From: Penelope pileata | Lineage: Eukaryota > Chordata > Aves > Galliformes > Cracidae | Assembly (NCBI GenBank): GCA_013396635.1 | Contig: WBMW01003135.1 | Coordinates: forward strand, 114,942 to 178,941 | Direction of reading: 5' to 3' | Length of the DNA stretch: 64,000 bases | Part shown: piece after piece, positions 37,660 through 48,900 of the stretch | Position numbering within the stretch: the first letter of the stretch is position 1 | How the letters are laid out: each line of letters begins with the position of its first letter | The notes under the pieces: generated by a model | Databases searched by the model: none | What the model was told of the DNA's origin: nothing | Seen by the model: the letters and a program-made list of their open reading frames with translations, nothing else | Position numbers and translations under genes: made by a program

Positions 37660-38946
37660 GGTGGCTCAAATTTGTGTTTAAAACTTTTGGAATCTGCAGA
37701 TCTTTTTGTTTTGAAAAAAGCCCTTTTTCATATAGGAATTTAATCTTAACTAAGTGATTTCATTTGTAATTTCCTAGGTGTATAATTTTGATTACGTCTG
37801 TTATTTCTTTCCCAGCAGTTTCTGCTGTTACCGTTACTTACTGCAGAAAGTAGATTAATGAATAAAATGATGGACTTTTATCAATATGTTTTAAGTACAT
37901 CCTAGAGTCTAAATGATGAAAATAGGATAATTTTTAAAGGGAAAGTAATATTTGTTTTGGAAAATAACCTTCTTATGGGATTTTTCTCTATTTTTACTAA
38001 AGCGCAAATTTTAGTAATTGTACTATTGCTAATTCCTACATATAATGAAAATATTATTTATCTTGTGTTGTATTATCCCAAAATTTTGAATAGAGAAGAA
38101 TAATCTACAAAGAAGTAAGTCTGGAATTATGCAGATAATGTTTTATTTTTTAAAAGTCCAGTTAGATTTCCATATACAATTACTATTGTTATGTCTATCC
38201 AGTTCTAAATAGCTTTCATTCATGATTTTTTTGGCTCTCAGTAGCACAGCAGTATTTTCTGTATGAACTGTCACAGGTTAGATCTGTCGAGATAGCTTGT
38301 GGTCTGTCTTAAGTGTTTGCTTCAGTGTTTACATGAACTATGACAGCTAAACATAGACACCGTGAGGCCGGAATTGGTTGAGTTTGAATTTTGGCAGTTT
38401 TTCAAAGCCCTTGATTTGAAATCCAAATCAACATAGAACGAAGGTCTTTCAATTTTGTTTGTTCTCTGAAATCTTGTGGGTATTTCCCATGAAACTGCTT
38501 ATAGTTTTGGTTTATGTGTTCTTCAGATGGAGATATGAAAAAATGAATGTGTCTTCACAAATAAGATCACTAAGATTTGTTTTTGCAGTTTTATCACTGC
38601 AATGTAGGAAGCATTTCATGGATGGGTTTCATTTTATTAGTTTCATCAGGTTTGAGGTAATGCACAGAAACAACATTTGTGGGCTTGTCTTGCTTAATTG
38701 CTGTAAATCAGCAACCTGCTCATTCCTTCCAAAATACCATGAATCTCAGACTGTGCTGTTGCCCCGTTTATGAATATATCCAAAACCAATGCCAAGTTGG
38801 ATCCCCACCATCTAAAGAAATTGTTCAATTTCTACTTGTACTGTGCCTCTGGCTGTGTCAAGAAGATCCTTTCTCTATCAACATTGGTATCTTGCCTGAA
38901 TGCTTTTGGATATGAATGTGACTTTGAAGACTTGATTTTGCAAGGT
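37660..38946. repeat. 1,287-bp duplicate, copy 2 (probable true location)
   Basis: Identical, as far as I can check, to 35,997-37,283. This copy is continuous with unique sequence on both sides: the AT microsatellite on the left, and cattagagatctgatgg on the right. It is therefore the better candidate for the real locus. No gene recognised within it. Confidence 0.95.
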
Positions 38947-39816
38947 CATTAGAGATCTGATGGCACAATTCACAAGAGTAAGGAGCAATAATATTTCTGT
39001 CTGGTCTGATTGTTCTGTTTAGTCAAACTAAACTCTTTCTGTAGTTTATATGGGATACATTTCAGGTAGTTTTGCTTCTTTTCCTAATCTGTTATGTATA
39101 GTGTTATGTTGCGTTTCAGTGATGTTTCTGTGTATGTCGATTCGCTGGATACGCACAAGCTTGCATGTGTGCCATATATATACACACATAGGGGAGAACA
39201 CCAATGGCAGCACTTACTTAAATGAGATTTTCTAATTGTATGACCTATGAGTTGGTAATTATTTCATTAGCACCTCATTTTCTTGGGTAGTCTTCCTCTA
39301 AAAGTATTTGCTGTTGCTCACTGGTGCAGTTTTATATGCAATGAAAAACTGAAATTAGGAAAAAAATATAGTTAGGAAAGTTGGCACATAATAGAAGAAT
39401 ATTGCTTTATACTTCCCTTTGGACTTCTGACAAATGGCCGTCTTTTAAAAAAAATTGATTTGTTTTCTTCCTTTATTTCTTTTCTTTTGAAACCTAGCAA
39501 CATGAAGGACATGCTTGTAAAAATGCCTTTAAAAATAAAACAGAAAGAGCTAGAGAAAGCTGAGTCAAGAGAGACTCAAAAAACTTTATGAATTAGGTGA
39601 TGAGTCAATTATGTTTGCTTTTTCTTTTTTTCTTTTTTCTTCTTCTTCCTTTTTTTTTTTGAAAAAGAGAAAAAAGCACAAGTATCTAATGCTTCTTCCC
39701 TAAAGGGATTAAGCTAAGAGAAGTAGGGCAAACCATCAAGCAAATTTGATCTTTGGTAACTTAAATGATTGAAACCTAGACAAAACATTGGGCAACTGAT
39801 TATGCTCAAGGCAGAT
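38947..39816. other. No gene recognised; pyrimidine tract
   Basis: AT-rich DNA. Starting at 39,617 there is a pyrimidine run to 39,660, directly followed by a purine run (gaaaaagagaaaaaag). No repeat family or coding segment seen. Confidence 0.45.
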
Positions 39817-39824
39817 TTTTTATG

Positions 39825-40326
39825 CTTGGGAAATGTATACATTACAAAGTGAGCCAATATCAGCTGTCTGGTGTTGCACAACCCTCCAACCAAACCTGTT
39901 GTGAACTGTAAAATAACCAGGGTCTCCTAGTAACAGCCAGGCTACTTTCTGCCCTCTCGCTTGGCTATCAGCTATGGCAGAACCATGCCCATTGTGGCTT
40001 GCCTGGTGTGGCCTTTCTGTCAGGTTTCCAGCCATTGGTGACTGCTCCTGTGACTGTCTGGCAGTGCTGTGGTGGGATAGTGAGAATCTGCTGTCCTCAG
40101 TGGCATGTAACACCATGGGACTGCGTCCATGGTTTGGGCACAGATTGTGTTTTCCTGTGGTGGCTGACTGTAGAAAGGGGAAGCTAGAACTGTCCAAAGA
40201 ATAACTCTTGGATCTGGACCATGCTGTGTCCCTCATGGGCTTGGGTGCATTTGGGACACCTTTGGAATGGGGGTTCCAGTTTAGTTTACCCAAAAAAATT
40301 AAAAAAGAAAAAAGAAAAAAAAATTG
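39825..40326 (+). mobile_element. Possible retroposed insert with A-rich tail
   Basis: A patch richer in G+C than its flanks ends in an A-rich tail (40,292-40,323) and is flanked by an 8-bp direct repeat, ttttatgc, at 39,817-39,824 and 40,327-40,334. That arrangement (insert, 3' A-tail, short target duplication) is the mark of LINE-type retroposition of an RNA. I do not recognise the source RNA. The minus strand has a 172-codon frame (39,820-40,338), one of the longest in the window, but it reads through the tail and is probably chance. Caveats: no AATAAA before the tail, the direct repeat is short and T-rich, and avian CR1 rarely mobilises polyadenylated RNAs. Confidence 0.35.
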
Positions 40327-40334
40327 TTTTATGC

Positions 40335-41089
40335 ACACCCCAGCTGCTTTGCAAAGCTAACCAGTACACTACAGGGGGAAATGTATTCAAAACCTCACAA
40401 CTGTTGAAAAAAATGGTAACAGACACAGCTTAATTTAGTTAACTAATTACCTCATCTGTACTAGCTAACTAAGCTATCACTAATTTGTCTTAGCTCTAGG
40501 TCTGCTCTGGTAAATCAAAATACTGCTTGCAAAACTGAACCATCATATAAGCTCCTCTATTTCTACACTTAAAGCCACATCTGCTGTCATAGAAACATTA
40601 TCAAAGGAAAAAACAGACAATTTGGATAAAAGTAGAACATTCTTTCCATCTTAAAAATGCCTTAAATAAATGATAGAAGGCTTGGATTACTCTTACTTAC
40701 CTCCAACACAGAGTAACATGACTCAGTTGCTGTTAGCTACACACAAGCTTCCTGTGCACACACAGGAATGTGCTGCTTGCGCAGCAACACACTGCTTTTA
40801 ATCTAAAGAGGGAAGCAGAAACTTGTTTCAGCATAGGTAATGCATGAGGACTTACTTCTGCATAGATGAAAGTCACAGTGCATCTGCTTTGTGCTGTTAA
40901 GTTTTTGCTTCAGTTTCTCTAATTGAATCCATCCTAAGTTGGACAGCTAACCCAGTGCTGAGCTGTCATAGCAACCAGATTGTGTAATTTGTTCACCGTG
41001 TGTATCCACATTTATCTCAAAGCTCGGCTAGGCTGTTTCTCCCCTCATGGATGAGCTGATTTAGAGCTTCACCCCTCTGGCAACCGAGA
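40335..41089. other. No gene recognised
   Basis: AT-rich DNA with no identified feature. The 3' end of the old minus-strand CR1 may reach into its right part, but I could not follow it beyond about 41,090. Confidence 0.45.
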
Positions 41090-41552
41090 GTCTTGTCATT
41101 TCCGTATAGAATTTGTTTGCACTGCTGGCTTTCTTTCTTGTGTTTATGTTATGTTGCTTTTAAAGAAAGTGGTCTAACACCATTGATTTTCAGTCAAGTA
41201 AGTAAAATTTTTAGCCATCATTTGTATAACATACTCTTCAACCTTCAGATTTTTATTGAATTCCAGCTGCCATTTTATCACTCACTTAACATTGTGAAAT
41301 CCTTTTTTAACTCATTGCAGCTGATCTTCACCCTTGCTACCCTTCATATCATCAGCAAACCTAGCTATATCACTATTCACCCCCCGTTTTCCAGGTTACC
41401 TTTGAAAATATTAAACAACAGAGGCAGTAACAGAAAGATTTAGCCAATTATTTTGCCCCATGTGGCCTTTCTGAGGCATCTCAGTTTCTATGAGAGCCCT
41501 CAGAGACAGAGCTTGTTGATCTACATAAGGAAATCCAAATTAATTTAATTTC
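41090..41552 (-). mobile_element. Ancient CR1 LINE, 3' part (RT palm)
   Basis: Minus-strand translation gives PLLFNIFKGNLENG, then after a frameshift VNSDIARFADDMK, GEDQLQ, KKGF and KWQLEFN. These are the ordered reverse-transcriptase landmarks of CR1 ORF2 in the older family best known from turtles and crocodiles. The catalytic FADD box lies at 41,348-41,359 and is intact, although several stops and frameshifts break the frame. It continues on the other side of the nested younger CR1. The 3' limit is uncertain. Confidence 0.75.
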
Positions 41553-42089
41553 TGGCCATGAGCCAGCAGTGTGCCCTGGTGGCCAAGAAGGCCAATGGGA
41601 TCCTGGGTTTCATTAAACAGAGTGTGGCCAGCAGGTTGAGGGATGTTATCCTTCCCCTCTACTCCGCCCTGGCGAAGTCACATCTGGAGTACTGTGTCCA
41701 GTTCTGGGCTCCCCAGTACAAAAAAGACAAGGATCTCCTAGGGAGAGGCCAGTGAAGAGCCACAAAAATGATAAAGGGCCTGGAGCATCCGCCTTACGAG
41801 GAGAGGCTGAGAAACTTGAGACTGTTCAGCCTGGAGAAGAGAAGACTGAGAGGTGGTCTGACCAATGTTTATAAATATCTACAGTGCAGAAGGCAAATGG
41901 ATGGGGCCAGGCTCTTTTCAGTGGTGTGCAGAGAAGTTGTGGAGTCTTCTTCTCTAGAGATATTCAAGACCCACCTGGACACTTTCCTGCTCAACTTACT
42001 GCAGGGAACCTGCTTTTAGCAGGAGGGTTGGACTAGATGTTCTCCAGAGGTCCCTTCCAACCCCTACAGTTCTGTGATTCTGTGATTCT
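41553..42089 (+). mobile_element. CR1 LINE fragment nested in older CR1
   Basis: Starts in ORF2 at 'tggccatgagccagcagtgt', which translates MSQQCALVAKKANGILGFIK and on to VILPLYSALAKSHLEYC and VQFWAPQYKKD (41,558-41,755). A frameshift follows, then LEHPPYEERLRNLRLFSLEK (from 41,780). The 3' end has ggagggttggactagatgtt, tcccttccaacccctac and ttctgtgattctgtgattct. Compared with the sister copy at 56.3 kb it lacks about 110 bp at 41,930, where the end of ORF2 should be. It sits inside a minus-strand older CR1, so it inserted later. Confidence 0.9.
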
Positions 42090-42990
42090 TTCCACATTTG
42101 TACTGACTGTAGAATTAATATCATTTCAGAGAATTTTCCACAATGACTATTCTTCAAATTTTGTATTTAAGAATGCCCTAATTGTATTGTTCATAGCAGT
42201 TTCTGTGAAATTATCCAGTAGAGATGTCTTGCCACCTATTCTTGGCTAACTTAAATTTACCTCTCCCTTCCTCCACTTTCCCATATCCTTTTGAGATTTG
42301 GCCACCCATTTTGCCTTTTTACTGTCCTGTAGTACTGAGAATTTCACCCTTGAATTCCTTAAAAACTCACCAGCCAGTCCTGGTGACTTCTTATTTTTCT
42401 CTTGTTGATTTTTCTATAACCGCCTTTACTGACACTTTAACTTTCAGGCAGATCCTTCAGCAGCCCCCCTTAAGAAAGGCTCTGTTATGAGAATTTCTCT
42501 TCAGGTCCTTGCAATGAGCACAGATGCAAAAACTTCATTTAGTTTTTCTGCCACAGCCAAATTTTCTCTCAGTGTTCCTTTTACACCTCCATGTCTCAGA
42601 CCTTCAGACGCTCTGGCAAGCTTCCTGATCTTGATGCACTTTGAAAAAATAAAAATCCTTACAAACTTTTTCTCAAACCTTTTTGGCTTGTTGTATTGCA
42701 TTTTTACATTTAGTCTACCAGAGCTTTTATTTTATCTTCTGTTGTCCTCATTAAGACTGCTTCAAATAAATTCCCTGCATTGGTAATTAACTGTGTTGCT
42801 TTTCCACATTTGCTTTGAATCATTCAGTATATTCTATTTACCACCTAAAAACACTTTTTTTTTTTTTAATTTGCCTGCTTGTTAGCTCCTTTACAGCAAC
42901 TTCTATATTTCTAGGCAGCTCCTGTTTTTGAAATCAAGTGGTATTTCCACAGATTTGTTGGCTTTGCTTGCTCTTGCATAGACGCTTAAT
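42090..42990 (-). mobile_element. Ancient CR1 LINE, 5' part (ORF2 linker and RT start)
   Basis: Minus-strand translation includes FSKCIKIRKLARASEGLRHG, then VKGTLRENLAVAEKLNEVFA (42,501-42,701), the CR1 ORF2 segment between endonuclease and reverse transcriptase (family pattern ...KYI-x-RK...GPL...AEKLNEFFASVF). Further down, gtgagtttttaaggaattca and aagggtgaaatt match the RT-proximal part of older sauropsid CR1 (VLKEFKGEI). After removing the nested insert, the distance from AEKLNE to LLFNIF is about 560 bp, near the ~600 bp expected. The 5' limit is approximate. Confidence 0.7.
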
Positions 42991-45900
42991 TGAAGAGTTT
43001 TACAAAAAATTGTATCATTACAAATTGGCTTTTTGTTAGCAAAATTCTACATACTGGGCACTGTCAAATTAATATCTCCTTATGTTGCTGATTATCTGTT
43101 TAGCTGCACCATGAAGCATTCATTGTCAGTCTAAAGGTTTTATTTTCCAGTCATGCCTTAATTTGATATTTATGTGCTTGCACGGGAGAAGTTGCTGTAT
43201 ACCAACATAGTTAATTTGCCTCTGAGGTTTTTAGAATATATACCCAGTCATCACCTAAAGTTTGGTCAGAGAAATCAGGAATAGTAAAAAGATGCTTAGT
43301 GTTCCCATTTGTGTCCCTCTCAGTACAGGGTCCTTGTAAAGTTCTAGCTTTCTAAGAGTGCCACCAGTGAGCTTTCCTGCCTTTTTTTTTCCCTTAAAAT
43401 ACTGTTGCACAGCTGAATACCTTCCTCTACTGAGTAGATTGTTTTGATAGCTACATTTTGCTGCTTACTATTTATTCTAAATGTATCCTCACAAGTTGTT
43501 CTATATCATGCATCTCCTGTGCTATCTACTTTTTAATATCTTCCAAAATATGCCATCTAAGTATACTCTATTCACTTTATTTATCGTGGATATGTTACTA
43601 GCTCATATGTTTTTCTTTTCTGAAAATATCTGATCTGACAATATTTCTGATTGGTGTGGTGCCCACCTTCTGCATCTGATCCTGCATATTTGAGAAATGT
43701 GCAGTCAAAGTAAAAAAATAATAACAAACAAAAGTCAACTTCCTCTTGCACTTGCAGCTGTCTGAAGGAGCTGGAAAAGTCAGCCTGGATCAGAGAGCTC
43801 TGAGTGGCAGCACTGCTCAGAGTCTTCACATCATTGCAGGTTACAGACCATCTCAAACATGCTGCTCTCCTCTTGGCTCTGATTCCTCCTGGCATCTGAA
43901 TGCTGTGGGGATTTGCAAGAGGGACCTCAGGGAAAGCACCTCTCTGCAGTAGCATTTGCCTCATTCCCACAGCATGTGTTCAGTCTTGTTTGAGGAGCTT
44001 ACATGGCTGAACAGAGCTATCCTGACTGTTTGGGCTGACTTGCTGAGTAGCACAGATCTTTCCGAATTATTTTCTGCTTGAGATCATGTATATTTTAGGA
44101 AATAAACTTTTTTTTTTTGTAAGACTTCTTTAAGGCAGCTGAGAAGTTTTCCAGTGAGTAATTATCTGTAACAGTAAAATGTGCTGTTTAGTTCTGGCCT
44201 TGTGGTACCCCAGCAGACGTGATGTGTTGGCGAGAAATAGAGGCAAGTGTGACTGTTTTGACATGGTATTTTGTTGATTTGTAGCTTCTCCAGCAGTAAG
44301 TAAAGCAAATTTAAAACTTTTCACGTCATTCATATTTTCTAGGCAAATTTCAACTGATTTTATTCCTGATTGTTTTCATATCCATGAAACTACCACTTTT
44401 AAAGAAGAAGGGGTGTGTATGTGTATATAACTAGCTTGGACTTGGACTATTTACACATAATTGCAGTCAAACTGTTTTGTTATCAGTTGTATCTTTATGA
44501 TTGTAAGCTTTTCTGTTACACAACTATCTCTGCTTCTTTTGTCAAATGATATCCTCATGTTGGATCCAGCAATTTTTCATTTGAGAAATTATTGTATATG
44601 ATCTGTAGTATATCCAAAGATTCATTAAGAGTGGTAGCATATATTCTTCGTAAGAATGCACCCTGTGGCAAGAATAGCTCATATTCTGTCTAGTTTCACT
44701 CTAGTCTTTTGCTGACCCTTTTTCTTCTTTTTTGAGATGTTACTGCTCTTTGATTTGTTACTCTTCTTTTCTGGTTTCTTTTTAAAACAAATTCATCTGT
44801 CTTGCTAAGTATATCGTTAACTTTATTTGTACTGTTCTTTGTATTTTTAATAACATACTTGAAGTTAAGAACATAAGAGCTTTTCTGGATCTAGGCCCTC
44901 ATCTCTGTTACTTTTTTATGACCACTTTCATCCTGTTTTTCACTTTCTTATCACTCATTCTTTTTATATTATTTCCTTACCTTGTCTACACATCCCACAT
45001 CTCTCTCATACAATTTCCTTTCTTGGCTTCTCTGCTCCCCAGCTCTCCGTTTTCAATCTTTTCCATCTGTTCCAACAGTTTTTAGCTCTATAGAATGACT
45101 TAACTTATCAAAATTGCTATTCTTGATATTACATTTGTTTACAATGTCTTATTTAGACAGCCCATCTTTAGAAAAAGTTTGTAATTTTGAAGGGATATGT
45201 GCAAGTGAAAATGTTAGGAATGCAATAATTAAGACCAGTGCTTTTCTTTCTTGTTTTATTTCTAGTATAACTTCTGGGTTATAATATTGGAATTAAAAAA
45301 GAAACTGTGGATACAGTGATTAATGTTTTGTTTTCCTTTCATGAAACTGTTGATGTTGCTATCCGAAAAAGCTGTGACTGGGGGCATGAAAAAATGCTAT
45401 GGCTGAAATGAAGAACTAATGCAAAATGCATTCAGCGTTCTGCATTGTCAGAGTTCATAGATTCTTGCAAAATCGTTTAGACTCATGAACTTTAAGCTGT
45501 GAACCTTAACACCATTTCGTAAATGAGAGCAATGACATTATTTTCTTCTTGATGACAGCTTATTTTCCTTCCATTTCTCCTTCTGTTCTTCCTCTCTTTC
45601 CTCTTACTTCCCTACTCCTCCTTCTCCCCTCCCTTCCTCACAACAGAGTTGTTCTCTTCATCCTAGAACGGCTGTTAAATTGAAATGGCAAAATAAGTCA
45701 TCTTTCCAAACTGCCTGCGAACTTCAGAGGATATTAGCCTGTTCTGGGAGTCATTAATAAAAGTAAAATAGTTATGAAAAAAAGTGTTTTTTTTTTTTTT
45801 TTTGTTTCAGCAATATTCTTCACTTTTGCTTGGCAACAAAGACAAGAAAGTTGATTTTCAGTTCTATTGGTGATATGTATTTGAACCAACGTTCTCTTAC

Positions 45901-48900
45901 TTGATCCAGATGTTTCAGTCTGTGAGGTGAAGAAGCCTCCCTTGTGAATTTGTAATATTTTGTTTTGTTTTTGACCTGTGAGTCAGTTTACAAGGTAATA
46001 TGATGCGCAGCTGAATGAACCTGCAAGGGCCTCCTCCATTCCAGTGAAGTCTGCTGGCAAGCCCTTTTGTTCTGCAGAAATAATGTAGCAAATGGTAGTG
46101 AAGAGAACATGAGGTAAGGTTACCTCAAGAAATGGTGTCTTTGAAGGGTTCTTTGACCTGTAAGTAGGGGACAGTGAAGGAGGAATTTAGCTGTAGCTTA
46201 GCTGAACTACTGCAAATGCCGTCAAGACATCTGGCAGTACATGCTCTGGCTTGGCATAGGCTGTAAGGTATATTCAGCTCTGTTGTAGAAAGCTGTAGTG
46301 CACAGACTGAAGCATTGTTGGTTGTGTGTTTCCATACTTTTCCTCTTCAGTAAAAGGTTGCAGTTACACTGCCTGATTCAGGAGGAAATTCTTAATGTTT
46401 AGTCCCTTTGATGATGAACTCTACACAAGCTGACTGTCACCACCTTTTCGTTCTTGCTCATTTTTCTTCTCACCGTCACCATCTGCTTCATATTTTACTC
46501 TCTCTTCTTTCTCCCATGCTTTAGCCTCTTCACTGTCCCTGCATTCTTTCTACAGCTTTTCAGCTGGTGACAAGGCCAACCAAGACCTTATTGTGTGTTC
46601 TATGTTGTAGCTCCATGCATGTGTGCTGCTCTCTGATTCCTTCATGGAAAGTCCTCACTTCTCCCACTGACAGGGTCTGCTGATGGCAGAGACCATGTGG
46701 AGGTCTCCCTAGAGCATGCAGCTACCATCTCCATCACCTCTGCAACAAACTTGAGTAGCAGAAAGATTTTCACACATTGCCTTGGTCAGAGAGGAGAAGC
46801 ATATCCAGAGTATGTGAGTAGTAGTGAAATTTTCAGACTGCTAAGATGTTGGAGGAGCATGTGACATTTTTTTTTTGCAGTCTTGAATGGATAAAAAAAC
46901 TTTGATTAATTTCATGTTTTTTTCTGTTTATTTTTTTGAGAACTGCTTCATTTTCTCAGTCTGAACAAATATTGTGAAATACTTAGGCTTCTGTAATGAA
47001 TATGTTCACATATATACATATGCATTTATGTAAATACTAATATTTATAATGAGCAAAGAGATAATGTCACATGTCAAGAAGTTCATTTTGGAGAGATGCT
47101 ACTTGATTCTTCCACCTGCTCTGTTCCCCCAACATCTTTCCTTTCAGATCTGAAAGCTTATTTTTCTTTTGCTTTGAAAAGTTTTGCTATATTCAAACTG
47201 TGGTGTTTCTCAAATATGCATTGGTTCAGATTTCAGTATGTTTTATTTAAGATATTGAAAAATTGACCATTCATCTTCCACTGATTTTAATACAGCTTGT
47301 TCTGCAAAGCCATGTGAGTTAGGCAAGCAGTCAGAACATTTGGATTCATGAATGTGAGCTTTTTCAGATTATTCTTTGTATGGGCAGGGAAGGGAGTTTT
47401 CATACTTTACTCGAATGACTTTGTTCCACGACAGCTTGTTTCTTTCAAAGGTAATTGAAAACTTATTGGTATGAAAAGCAGAGGTGATTATAAAATCTGG
47501 CAAAAGATATGCATGCTGTCTTTGTATATTTCTTACTTTCTTTTATTTCTAAATAAACCTGCCACAGCAGAAAAATTAAAAATAATGGGAGTACAAAAAC
47601 AGAGAAGTCAAACACGTCCTCACTATGGAGTCTGTAGAAAGTACAAGTAGTGTAGGTATTTTAGAGTGTAAATGAGTGTAAAAAAATTGTTTTATTTGTG
47701 AAGGAGTGAGAAAGTAGGTGAAAATAGAGTCAGGTCAAAAACTTGGGAAAAATGTGCAAACATTTAAGGAGGGGATAATTAACTATTGGAAAAGATGCGA
47801 TTCTCTAAATCGTTTTCAAGGAGGAGATGATCAAAATAAATCTATTCAGAAATAGAACTCATACTGATTTATGCAAGTGAGCAGTGTATGGGATGAAGAT
47901 CAGTGACAGAAATTAGAAATGAATCTTTGTGGATCCATTTCACATGCATGGATTGTGCATGTTCTTTACCGCTCCTAACCCTTTGTCCACTCATTCTAAT
48001 TCTGGCTCTATTGGTAGTTTCTGGTGTGTCTCCTTGGAGCCTTCCCCACTGCTGTGGTGTTTCTTACTCAGGCAAGGGTATCACTAGATGACTAGGAAAT
48101 GCTTTAATTAATAAATATTGCTAGATTTCTTGAAATCTTTGTGCTGATAGTGCAATAGTAGTGTGAAATATTGCTGTCTATTACTGGGCACGGTTATTCT
48201 ATTCACAGACTTTTCTTTGAATGTTTTAGCAATATGCTTTTAGCTTATTTTTATCTTAAAAAGGCTGCCTGTCTAGTTTAAAAAATATTTCTAGTTGTTT
48301 GAAAAACAGCTTCTATGTCAAACTCCTCTTAAGATGAAAGCGCCCTTAATGCATGTTGTGGACATTTTTGTTTCAGACTTTTTTTTTCTCCTTTTCTCTT
48401 CTCTGTTCAGTTATCTGGGTCCCCTTAGCAACATCTTTTACTAATGGAAAAATAGCAATGCTTCTGTTGTCTCAACGTGAATGAATTGGAAATAAAATTT
48501 ACTTGGCAAAGCATTTCGGTTTTTTGTCCCACTATTCCTTCTATTATCCTTATCGTGCATTGGAGAGATCTACAGATTATTCATTTTTGTTTTTCATAAT
48601 TACTGCAACATCAAATGAAAGTAGAAATGTGTAAAAATAATCATTTACACATTGTGTATGGTAGGATCATTGTCTCTGGACTGTAGGAGGAAAGTATCTC
48701 CCTTATATTTTGTGCAGTTGTATATTATTGACCTCAGTATCCAAAGAAATTGCTTTGCAGAGATCTTCTAGGGAGACAAGGGAGTCACACAATAGAAATT
48801 CACCATTATCTCATTTTCTCCCAAGGAATTCACTGTAAGAAATGCATTATCAAGTTTTGCAAAAAAATCCCTTAATTCTGGAGGCCAGGGGGTGCTATAG

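Noticed and set aside
36796..38773. Two identical 104-codon frames as a duplicated gene
   Set aside because: They are the same chance frame seen twice because of the false duplication; no family resemblance.
35997..38946. True tandem segmental duplication
   Set aside because: Identical copies, single Ns on both sides of copy 1 and a repeated 30-bp contig end all point to assembly error, not recent duplication.
45563..45649. Pyrimidine tract as a functional splice or promoter element
   Set aside because: Such tracts are common low-complexity DNA; no exon or start site is adjacent.
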